From: CAVROT01 sp963722905
Lineage (GTDB): Bacteria > Pseudomonadota > Alphaproteobacteria > Rhodobacterales > Rhodobacteraceae
Direction: 5' to 3'
DNA: 64,000 nucleotides
NCBI GenBank assembly: GCA_963722905.1
Contig: CAVROT010000005.1
Location: 62,001-126,000, forward strand
Shown here one piece after another: positions 1 to 7,285 of this stretch. The translations under genes and the position numbers were made by a program. The notes under the pieces are model-generated. The model ran no database searches and was not told the origin of the DNA. It saw only the letters and a list, made by a program, of their open reading frames with translations. Position 1 is the first letter of the stretch. Every line of letters begins with the position of its first letter.

Positions 1-632
1 TCACCGATCCGCCCTATGGCGGCCAGCTCTATGAAGGAGCGCCGGACGCGGCGGGCGGACCGTCGAACCCCGACGGCCTGGTGAACAACCGTCTGGGCCA
101 GCCACCCGGCATCGGCGATGCGCAGCGCGAGATGCCGACAGCCGTCTACCGGATCGGCACCGACGGTGCCGTCACCCGTGTCGCCACCGAGGACCAGGCG
201 CCCGACCCCAACGGGCTGTGCTTCTCGCCGGATGAGAGGACGCTCTACGTCGCCAGCACCGGCAAGGGGCCAGGCGACACCGGGCCCGGCGGTCAAGGCA
301 CGATCGAGGCGTTCGACGTCGCCGATGACGGCACGCTGTCCAATCATCGTCGGTTCTCGGACTGCATGGTGGATGGGATCAAGTGCGGCCCCGACGGGTT
401 GTCGTGCGACGTCTACGGCAACGTCTGGTCGTCCTCGAACGCGGGCCGCGATGTCGGCTATTCCGGCGTGACGTGCTGGTCGCCCGAGGGCGCCCTTCTG
501 GGCCGCATTCGCCTGCCCGAGGTCTGCGGCAACCTTTGCTTCGGCGGTCCCAAGCGCAACCGGCTCTTCATGGCGGCCAGCCAGTCGATCTACGCCGTGT
601 ACACGGCCACCCAGGGCGCCGGACCGTCCTGA
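1..632 (+). CDS. SMP-30/gluconolactonase family protein, 3' part only
   Basis: The open frame enters from the left edge (first full codon at 3) and runs 209 residues to TGA at 630-632, so the N-terminal part lies outside the window. Visible motifs fit the six-bladed SMP-30/gluconolactonase/LRE family: TDPPYG near the edge, PDPNGLCFSPDERTLYVAST in the middle and DGIKCGPDG..GNVWSSS further on, where the D-G-I-K stretch normally carries a metal-binding Asp. Family members hydrolyse sugar lactones to sugar acids. The next genes include an IlvD/EDD-family dehydratase and an SDR, but IlvD here looks like the biosynthetic enzyme, so a sugar-acid operon is only a possibility. The exact substrate cannot be read from sequence. 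Confidence 0.85.
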   Translation, partial: TDPPYGGQLYEGAPDAAGGPSNPDGLVNNRLGQPPGIGDAQREMPTAVYRIGTDGAVTRVATEDQAPDPNGLCFSPDERTLYVASTGKGPGDTGPGGQGTIEAFDVADDGTLSNHRRFSDCMVDGIKCGPDGLSCDVYGNVWSSSNAGRDVGYSGVTCWSPEGALLGRIRLPEVCGNLCFGGPKRNRLFMAASQSIYAVYTATQGAGPS

Positions 633-649
633 CGCCGACCGGCACCGGG

Positions 650-773
650 CGAGGGGCCAGCCCCTCGCGCTCCCCGGGATATTTGGAAACCCAAGTCGGG
701 GAAGGGTCCTCCGAACGACCGGAGGCACGCGGACGTATCGCGCCATGCGCCCCGACTTGGGTTCGCAAATATC
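650..773. repeat. intergenic GATATTTG element with large inverted repeat
   Basis: The 295 bp between the lactonase and ilvD hold no gene. Arm 678-701 reads GATATTTGgaAACCCAAGTCGGGG and arm 750-773 is its reverse complement with 22 of 24 positions matching. The 48-bp spacer would be the loop of a long RNA hairpin. Just upstream, 651-666 is a 7-bp GAGGGGC/GCCCCTC hairpin, and the 28 bp at 650-677 recur exactly at 37834-37861. A diverged copy lies on the minus strand at 33104-33148. It may end the lactonase transcript or be a dispersed chromosomal repeat; there is no T-tract, so it is not a canonical terminator. Confidence 0.7.
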
Positions 774-927
774 CCCGCCGGAGGCTCTGCCATCGGCGGG
801 ATGCCATGGCGGCGGCGGTCGGGGCGCGGCGCTGGGCACCGACAAGCGCAATGGCGGCGCGAAGCGGCTTGTCGGGTCCCTGCGCCTGTCCTATCCACCC
901 CGCACGCGCACGCCGCCGGAGGTTACC

Positions 928-2691
928 ATGCTGAAGAATCGCACCGACAAGTCGCGGCTGCCCAGCCGGCACGTGACCGAGGGCCCCGCGCGGGCGCCCC
1001 ACCGGTCGTATTTCTACGCCATGGACCTGACCGAGGAGGAGATCGCCCAGCCCTTCGTCGGCGTCGCGACCTGCTGGAACGAGGCGGCGCCCTGCAACAT
1101 CGCGCTGAACTGGCAGGCGCAGTCGGTCAAGGCCGGCGTCAAGTCGGCCGGCGGCACCCCGCGCGAGTTCACCACCATCACCGTGACCGACGGCATCGCC
1201 ATGGGCCACGAGGGGATGCGCAGCAGCCTCGCCAGCCGAGAGGCCATCGCCGACACGGTCGAGCTGACGATGCGCGGGCACTGCTACGACGCGCTTGTGG
1301 GACTGGCGGGCTGCGACAAGTCGCTGCCGGGCATGATGATGGCGATGATCCGTCTCAACACGCCGTCGGTCTTCATGTACGGCGGGTCGATCCTGCCGGG
1401 CAAGGTGCCGGCGGGGGCCGACGTCCCCGCCGATTTCGCCGACCGCGACCTCACCGTGCAGGACATGTTCGAGGCGGTGGGCCGCTACCAGGCCGGCGAC
1501 GTGTCGGACGCCCAACTGGCCATCCTCGAACGGGTGGCCTGCCCCAGCGCCGGCGCCTGCGGCGGGCAGTTCACCGCCAACACGATGGCCTGCGTGTCAG
1601 AGGCCATCGGTCTGGCGCTCTTCAACTCGTCGGGCATGCCCGCCCCGTTCCAGGACCGCGGCCAGTACGGCGAGGCGTCGGGCGCGGCGGTGATGCACCT
1701 GATCGAGCGCGACATCCGCGCCCGCGACATCGTCACCCGCAAGAGCCTGGAGAACGCGGCCCGCGTCGTCGCCTGCACCGGCGGCAGCACGAATGCCGGC
1801 CTGCACCTGCCGGCCATGGCGCACGAGGCGGGGATCGCCTTCACGCTCGCCGACGTCTGCGACATCTTCCGCGAGACGCCCTATTTCGTCGATCTGAAGC
1901 CCGGCGGTGCCTACGTGGCCAAGGATCTCTACGACGTCGGCGGCGTGCCCGTGGTCCTCAAGGAGCTGCGCAAGGCCGGCCTGATCCACGAGGACTGCAT
2001 GACCGCCACCGGCCGGTCCATCGGCGAGGAGATCGACCGCGTCACAGCCGAGGCGGACGGCCGCGTCGTCCACCCCATCGCGACCCCGATCAGCGCCACC
2101 GGCGGGGTCGTCGGACTTAAGGGCAACCTCGCCCCCGAGGGCGCCATCGTGAAGATCGCCGGCATGACCGAGGAGCAGATCGTCTTCTCCGGCCCGGCCC
2201 GCGTCTTCGAATGCGAGGAAGACGCGTTCGCCGCCGTCAAGGCGCGCGACTATGCGGAAGGCGAAGTGCTGGTCATCCGCAACGAAGGCCCCGCCGGCGG
2301 CCCCGGCATGCGCGAGATGCTGTCGACGACGGCGGCGCTCAGCGGCCAGGGCATGGGCAAGAAGGTGGCGCTGATCACCGACGGCAGGTTTTCCGGCGCG
2401 ACGCGGGGGTTCTGCGTGGGCCATGTCGGCCCCGAGGCGGCGCAGGGCGGGCCCATCGCGCTGCTGCGCGACGGCGACGTCATCACCATCGACGCGCGGA
2501 AGGGCGAGATCTCGGTGGCGCTGGACACGGCCGAGATGGACGCGCGCCGCGCCGCCTGGTCCGGCCCGCGCGAGACGATCTACGCCTCGGGCGCGCTGTG
2601 GAAATATGCCCGGCTTGTCGGGCCGACGCATCTGGGCGCCGTCACTCATCCAGGCGCCAGCATGGAGCGGCACGTCTACATGGATCTCTGA
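928..2691 (+). CDS. ilvD: Dihydroxy-acid dehydratase
   Basis: A 587-residue protein matching IlvD over its full length. It dehydrates 2,3-dihydroxy-isovalerate and 2,3-dihydroxy-3-methylvalerate in valine, isoleucine and leucine synthesis. Iron-sulfur cysteines are visible as VATCWN (C49), AGCDKSLPGMMMA (C129, first family signature) and SAGACGGQFT. The second signature, LITDGRFSGATRGFCVGHVGPEA in part, lies near the C-terminus. I chose ATG 928 because GGAGG at 918-922 precedes it at a good distance and homology starts at MLKNRTDKSRLPSRHVTEGP; an open frame extends upstream to 745 without similarity. The sequence resembles biosynthetic IlvD more than sugar-acid dehydratases (EDD, AraC/D types), despite the lactonase next door. 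Confidence 0.95.
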   Translation: MLKNRTDKSRLPSRHVTEGPARAPHRSYFYAMDLTEEEIAQPFVGVATCWNEAAPCNIALNWQAQSVKAGVKSAGGTPREFTTITVTDGIAMGHEGMRSSLASREAIADTVELTMRGHCYDALVGLAGCDKSLPGMMMAMIRLNTPSVFMYGGSILPGKVPAGADVPADFADRDLTVQDMFEAVGRYQAGDVSDAQLAILERVACPSAGACGGQFTANTMACVSEAIGLALFNSSGMPAPFQDRGQYGEASGAAVMHLIERDIRARDIVTRKSLENAARVVACTGGSTNAGLHLPAMAHEAGIAFTLADVCDIFRETPYFVDLKPGGAYVAKDLYDVGGVPVVLKELRKAGLIHEDCMTATGRSIGEEIDRVTAEADGRVVHPIATPISATGGVVGLKGNLAPEGAIVKIAGMTEEQIVFSGPARVFECEEDAFAAVKARDYAEGEVLVIRNEGPAGGPGMREMLSTTAALSGQGMGKKVALITDGRFSGATRGFCVGHVGPEAAQGGPIALLRDGDVITIDARKGEISVALDTAEMDARRAAWSGPRETIYASGALWKYARLVGPTHLGAVTHPGASMERHVYMDL

Positions 2692-2898
2692 CCCCGTCGG
2701 CGCGTGATCGGTCGCGTCCTGCGACAGGAGTGCGGGTGACCGGCCACCGCCTGTCCGACGGCTTGGCGCGCTTCTGAGAACTCCGGACGGAGGCGCGTCA
2801 CGTCCGGGCCATCGACCCGCATCTCGCTACGCCACGTCGGGAATGACACCGGTGCGGTCCTGTCGCAGGATCGCGGCGTCCTCAACCGGAGCCCCTTC

Positions 2899-4926
2899 AT
2901 GACCTCCTATCCCCAAATGCTGCGACCTCTCGACCTCGGGCACGTGACGCTGGCCAACCGGGTGCTGATGGGATCCATGCATACCGGGCTGGAGGAGACG
3001 GGCGATTGGGGCCGGGTCGCGGCCTTCTATACCGCGCGGGCACGGGGCGGCGTCGGGTTGATGGTGACGGGCGGCATGGCGCCGAATGCCGAGGGCGGCG
3101 TGTTCCCCGGTGCGGCGGGGCTCTTCACCCCTCAGGACGTCGCGAACCACCGCAGCGTCACCGACGCCGTCCATGCCGAGGGCGGGCGGATCGCAATGCA
3201 GATCCTGCATGCCGGGCGTTATGCCTATTCCAAGGACTGCGTGGCGCCCTCCGCCATCCGGTCGCCGATCTCGCCCTTCGCCCCGCGAGAACTGGACGCG
3301 GCGGGGATCGAGAAGCAGATCGCCGACATCGCCACCGCCGCCGCCCGCGCGCGCGAGGCGGGCTACGACGGGGTAGAGGTGATGGGATCGGAGGGATATT
3401 TCATCAACCAGTTCCTCGTCGCGCATACCAACCGACGCACCGACGACTGGGGCGGGTCCTACGAGAACCGGATGCGCCTGCCGGTCGAGGTGGTGCGCCG
3501 GGTGCGCGCCGCTGCGGGCGACGACTTCATCGTGATCTACCGGCTCAGCATGATCGACCTCATCCCCGACGGGTCGACCTGGGACGAGGTCGTGACGCTG
3601 GCCCGCGCGATAGAGGCTGCTGGCGCGTCGATCCTGAACACCGGGATCGGCTGGCACGAGGCGCGCATCCCCACCATTGCAACGTCGGTGCCGCGGGCCG
3701 CATTCTCCTGGGTCACGCGCAAGCTGATGGGCGAGGTGGGCATCCCCATCGTCACCTCGAACCGCATCAACACCCCCGAGGTGGCCGAGGCCGTTCTGGC
3801 CGAGGGCTGCGCCGACATGGTGTCGATGGCGCGGCCGTTCCTCGCCGATCCCGACTTCGTCGCCAAGGCGGCGGCGGGGCGGGCGGCGACAATCGCGCCC
3901 TGCATCGCGTGCAATCAGGCCTGCCTCGACCACACCTTCTCGGGCAAGGTGTCGTCGTGCCTCGTCAATCCGCGCGCCTGCCACGAGACCGAGCTGGTGG
4001 TCGAACCGGCGGCGGCCGTACGCACCGTGGCCGTCGTCGGTGCCGGCCCGGCAGGCCTATCGGCCGCCCTCACCGCGGCCGAGCGGGGGCATGCCGTCAC
4101 CCTCTTCGACGCGGCCGAGCGGATCGGCGGGCAGCTGAACCTGGCCCGCGTCATCCCCGGCAAGGAAGAGTTTCACGGCCTCGTCGACTGGTACGAACGC
4201 ATGGTCGCCGAGGCCGGCATCGTGCTGTCGCTGGGCCGCCGCGTCACCGCCGATGCCCTTGGCGGCTTCGACGAGGTGATCGTCGCCACCGGCGTGGCGC
4301 CGCGCGACCCGGAGATCCCGGGGCAGGACAGTCGGAACGGCGGCCCCGACGTTCTGGGCTATGCCGACGTCCTGCGCGGCGCGCCGGTAGGGCGGCGCGT
4401 GGCGGTCGTGGGCGCCGGCGGCATCGGGTTCGACGTCGCCGACCACATCGTCTCGGGTGGGCAGAGCGCCACCGAGGATCTGCCGGTCTGGCTGGCCGAA
4501 TGGGGCGTGGCGGACCCTGCCGCCCATCGCGGCGGCATTGCCCCGGGAGGGCCGCACCTGCCGCAGCCGGTGCGCGAGGTCTGGCTGCTCCAGCGCAAGG
4601 CCGAGGCGCCGGGCAAGCGACTGGGCAAGACGACGGGCTGGATCCACCGTGCCGGGCTGAAGATGCGCGGCGTGAAGATGCTGGGCGGCGTCACCTACGA
4701 CAGGATCGACGCGGACGGGCTCCACATCACCCGCGACGGCACGCCCGAGGTGCTGGCCGTCGACACCATCGTTCTGTGCGCAGGTCAGGTACCCGAACGG
4801 TCGCTGGCCGATGCGCTGGAGGAGGCAGGCACGCCCTGCCACGTCATCGGCGGCGCCGACGTGGCTGCCGAGCTGGACGCCAAGCGCGCCATCGATCAGG
4901 GAACGCGGCTGGCGGCGACACTTTAG
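2899..4926 (+). CDS. fadH: 2,4-dienoyl-CoA reductase (NADPH), FadH type
   Basis: A 675-residue multidomain flavoprotein aligning end to end with E. coli FadH (672 aa), which removes double bonds during beta-oxidation of polyunsaturated fatty acids. The N-terminal half is the FMN-binding TIM barrel, with likely catalytic Tyr167 (GSEGY) and His253 (GIGWHEARIPT). The 4Fe-4S cluster uses C335, C338, C342 and C354 (CIACNQAC...SSC). The C-terminal half has Rossmann folds for FAD (VVGAGPAGLSAALTAAERG) and NADPH (VVGAGGIGFDVADHI). The linker motif LGKTTGWIHR is also conserved. The start is ATG 2899. It stands alone after ilvD with a 207-bp gap, so it is probably transcribed independently. Confidence 0.95.
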   Translation: MTSYPQMLRPLDLGHVTLANRVLMGSMHTGLEETGDWGRVAAFYTARARGGVGLMVTGGMAPNAEGGVFPGAAGLFTPQDVANHRSVTDAVHAEGGRIAMQILHAGRYAYSKDCVAPSAIRSPISPFAPRELDAAGIEKQIADIATAAARAREAGYDGVEVMGSEGYFINQFLVAHTNRRTDDWGGSYENRMRLPVEVVRRVRAAAGDDFIVIYRLSMIDLIPDGSTWDEVVTLARAIEAAGASILNTGIGWHEARIPTIATSVPRAAFSWVTRKLMGEVGIPIVTSNRINTPEVAEAVLAEGCADMVSMARPFLADPDFVAKAAAGRAATIAPCIACNQACLDHTFSGKVSSCLVNPRACHETELVVEPAAAVRTVAVVGAGPAGLSAALTAAERGHAVTLFDAAERIGGQLNLARVIPGKEEFHGLVDWYERMVAEAGIVLSLGRRVTADALGGFDEVIVATGVAPRDPEIPGQDSRNGGPDVLGYADVLRGAPVGRRVAVVGAGGIGFDVADHIVSGGQSATEDLPVWLAEWGVADPAAHRGGIAPGGPHLPQPVREVWLLQRKAEAPGKRLGKTTGWIHRAGLKMRGVKMLGGVTYDRIDADGLHITRDGTPEVLAVDTIVLCAGQVPERSLADALEEAGTPCHVIGGADVAAELDAKRAIDQGTRLAATL

Positions 4927-5023
4927 ACGGCACCGGCCGGTCATCGCCATCGGACCGGACGGGATCGAACGATCCGCGGCGCGGCGCGTTGCGTCACGGT
5001 CCCTACACGGAAAGGCAGGCACG

Positions 5024-5287
5024 ATGCAGATGCTCTTGCGCAATACGACCACCGATCCCGCCGCGTGGCGCGGGGTCTTCGACGCCGATGCCGAGGCGCG
5101 CGGGACTGCCGGGCTCAGCCTGTTGCAACTCTGGCACGCGGCCGGCGACCCCAACACCCTCTGGGCGCTCTTCGAGGTCTCGGATCTTCGGAGCGCGCAG
5201 GCCTGGCTCGACGCGCCGCAGGGGCCGATGCACGCGACCCGTGCCGCGGTGGTCGACAGCGAGGCGCATTTCGTCGAGACCGCCTGA
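5024..5287 (+). CDS. Small uncharacterised protein, 87 aa
   Basis: An 87-residue protein starting at ATG 5024 behind a GGAAAGGCAGG stretch. The sequence begins MQMLLRNTTTDPAAWRGVF and has the length and strand-helix pattern of dimeric alpha/beta-barrel (ABM-like) proteins, with a hydrophobic core segment LWALFEVSDLRSAQAWL. No catalytic motif is obvious. It lies 97 bp after fadH and 21 bp before the membrane protein at 5309, so the two small genes are probably cotranscribed. I do not recognise a specific function; the coding call rests on the clear ribosome site, the tight spacing and codon usage like its neighbours. Confidence 0.65.
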   Translation: MQMLLRNTTTDPAAWRGVFDADAEARGTAGLSLLQLWHAAGDPNTLWALFEVSDLRSAQAWLDAPQGPMHATRAAVVDSEAHFVETA

Positions 5288-5308
5288 CCGCGCGCGGACG
5301 CCGCCGCG

Positions 5309-5710
5309 ATGACCGAGATGTCGCTGCTGGCGGGCTTCGGCCTGTTCGTCGTCGCCCTGCACGTCCTCTGCGCACTGTCGGGGGCGTGGCATCGGGGCCT
5401 GCGCCGCTCGCTGCGCGGACACGCAGGGCGCCGGTACCCCGCCGGGATGCCGGGGCGACTGGCGCGGGGACGGGACGACTGTCTGATCGGGCTCGTCCTG
5501 CTGACGCCGGCGGTGTCGATCCTGGTTTTGCGCGACATCGACAACGGAATGACGCTGCTGGCCATGCAGCTCTACGTGATGGCGCTGGCCGGGCGCGCCG
5601 TCATACGCACCGCAGGGGTGCCCTGCGTCGACGCCGCCCTTGGCGCGGTGGGCTTGCCGCCTGTCGTCTACCTCTACTACGTCGCCGTTCAGGCCCCTGC
5701 GGCCATCTGA
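5309..5710 (+). CDS. Small membrane protein, possibly MAPEG-like
   Basis: A 133-residue protein with about four hydrophobic segments: LLAGFGLFVVALHVLCALS, CLIGLVLLTPAVSILVL, LLAMQLYVMALAGRAVI and the C-terminal LGAVGLPPVVYLYYVAV. Size, topology and the pattern LYVMALAGR...AGVP in the third helix resemble MAPEG proteins (membrane-associated eicosanoid/glutathione metabolism), but the usual N-x-x-E motif is replaced by RDDCLIG, so the assignment is tentative. It starts at ATG 5309, with a second in-frame ATG at 5318. It follows the 87-aa gene closely and is followed by a cupin gene 66 bp later. Confidence 0.55.
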   Translation: MTEMSLLAGFGLFVVALHVLCALSGAWHRGLRRSLRGHAGRRYPAGMPGRLARGRDDCLIGLVLLTPAVSILVLRDIDNGMTLLAMQLYVMALAGRAVIRTAGVPCVDAALGAVGLPPVVYLYYVAVQAPAAI

Positions 5711-5776
5711 CCGGGCAGGCCCGCCGAACGATCCGCCCTCCCGGGGGTTGGACCACAGGATTCGAGGGAGATCGAG

Positions 5777-6208
5777 ATGACGGACGACGGAAAGACAACC
5801 GCGACGGTGGTGATCCGCAACGGCGATACGAAAGTCGAGGAGGTGCATGACGACCGTCGCGGCGACCTCAGCTACCGCATCCTCGTGTCCGCGCATGCCG
5901 GGCCGTCGTCCGGCGTCGTGCAGGGCATCGCCGCGTTCGAGGCCGGGCAGGCAGAGGCCCGCCACCATCACGACATCCCCGAGACCGCGCATGTGCTGGA
6001 GGGTGCGGGCCGGCTGGACCTGGGGACGGCGACGCACGATCTGGGCGTCGGCGACACGGTCTATCTCGCGCCCGGCGCGCCGCACGGCTGGTCTGCGGGT
6101 GACGATGGGCTGCGTGTCCTCTTCACCTTCGCGGCCGACCGATGGGACGAGATCGACTATCACTTCGCGGACAGCGCGACCGACAGGCCCGCGGACGCGG
6201 CGTCATAG
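5777..6208 (+). CDS. Cupin-domain protein
   Basis: A 143-residue single-domain cupin. Motif 1 is present as EARHHHDIPETAHVLEGAGRLDLG, giving the HxHx(4)Ex(n)G metal-site layout (consecutive histidines, a Glu/His pair), and motif 2 as GDTVYLAPGAPHGW with its histidine. Such small cupins bind a divalent metal and may be isomerases, dioxygenases or ligand sensors. GGGAG at 5766-5770 sits 6 bp before ATG 5777. The N-terminal 30 residues (TTATVVIRNGDTKVEEV) are outside the cupin barrel. The substrate is not predictable, and no adjacent pathway makes one obvious. Confidence 0.75.
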   Translation: MTDDGKTTATVVIRNGDTKVEEVHDDRRGDLSYRILVSAHAGPSSGVVQGIAAFEAGQAEARHHHDIPETAHVLEGAGRLDLGTATHDLGVGDTVYLAPGAPHGWSAGDDGLRVLFTFAADRWDEIDYHFADSATDRPADAAS

Positions 6209-6358
6209 GGCGATCGACCGGGGCCGTCGCACACCCTGCTTGCGTCGGGCCGGGCCGCGCCACGCCGGCCGTGGCCGTCCGACTGCCCTCTCCGACCGCT
6301 TTCAATCCGGCCCGCCGCGTCCGATAGTGTCCGCCGGACGCAAGGGAGGATGACGGTA

Positions 6359-7105
6359 ATGGTGGATTTGGGGCGCCGGCTGGCCGGCAAGCGTGCGGTC
6401 GTGACGGCTGCGGGACAGGGCATCGGGCGCGCCTGCGCCGACCGGTTGGCCGCCGAGGGCGCCGAGGTGCACGCCAGCGATCTCGACGCCGGACTGCTGG
6501 ACGGGTTCGACGGCAGGGCGGCACGGCTGGACGCGACCGACGCCGAGGCGGTGGGCGCCTATTTCGACGCCTTCGACCGGATCGACGTTCTGGTCCATGC
6601 CGTCGGATACGTGCACCAGGGCACCATCGAGGAATGCGCCCCCGAGGACTGGCGCCGGTCGATGGCGATCACGCTCGACAGCGCCTACACGGTGATCCGG
6701 GCGGCGGTACCCCGGATGAAGGAAGCGGGCGGCTCCATCGTGACCATCGCTTCGGTCGCGAGCTCGGTGAAGGGCCTGCCCCGCCGCGTCGCCTACGGGG
6801 CCGCAAAGGCGGGCATCATCGGGCTGACCAAGGCGGTTGCGGCCGACTATGTGACGCAGAACCTGCGCGCGAACGCCGTGTGCCCGGGAACGGTGGATTC
6901 GCCATCGCTGCGCCAGCGCATTGCCGACCTCACCGACCAGTTCGGGAGCGCCGAGAAAGCCGAGGAGTTCTTCATGAGCCGCCAACCCTCGGGCCGCTTC
7001 GGCACGCCCGAGGAGATCGCGGCGCTGGTGGCGCTTCTCGCCTCGGACGAGGGCGCGCTGATCAACGGGCAAGCCATCGGCATCGACGGCGGTATCACCA
7101 TCTGA
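6359..7105 (+). CDS. Short-chain dehydrogenase, DHRS6/2-keto-3-deoxy-fuconate dehydrogenase-like
   Basis: A 248-residue classical SDR. Seen: cofactor motif TAAGQGIGR (residues 16-24), catalytic Y146-x3-K150 (AYGAAK) and the C-terminal GQAIGIDGG. The usual NNAG is HAVG here. The pattern SVASSVKGLPRRVAYGAAKAG and CPGTVDSPSLRQRI closely follows the DHRS6 (BDH2) group, which in bacteria includes 2-keto-3-deoxy-L-fuconate dehydrogenase. A sugar-acid or hydroxy-acid substrate is therefore likely, which would fit the lactonase at the window edge. ATG 6350 abuts the strong AAGGGAGG (6342-6349) with no spacing, so I prefer the in-frame ATG 6359 at 9-bp spacing. Confidence 0.85.
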   Translation: MVDLGRRLAGKRAVVTAAGQGIGRACADRLAAEGAEVHASDLDAGLLDGFDGRAARLDATDAEAVGAYFDAFDRIDVLVHAVGYVHQGTIEECAPEDWRRSMAITLDSAYTVIRAAVPRMKEAGGSIVTIASVASSVKGLPRRVAYGAAKAGIIGLTKAVAADYVTQNLRANAVCPGTVDSPSLRQRIADLTDQFGSAEKAEEFFMSRQPSGRFGTPEEIAALVALLASDEGALINGQAIGIDGGITI

Positions 7106-7285
7106 GCCCATGCGCCGGAAGCGGGGCGGTCGGCAGGACCGGCCCGCCCTGCAAGACCGATGGAGGGGCCGGGCCGGAACCGCCTCGGCGGGAGACGCGC
7201 CGATATCGGAAGCGGTCCCGTCATTCCGGGCGACGGGACCAAGCCCGCCTGAAACAGCCTTCCGTATGTGCCGCGGAGACGTCGC

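Noticed and set aside
928..2691. IlvD as a sugar-acid dehydratase linked to the gluconolactonase
   Set aside because: N-terminal and cysteine motifs follow biosynthetic IlvD; the lactonase neighbour alone is not enough.
4057..5565. 502-aa minus-strand ORF antisense to fadH and the small genes
   Set aside because: Crosses several well-supported plus-strand genes and has shadow-frame composition.
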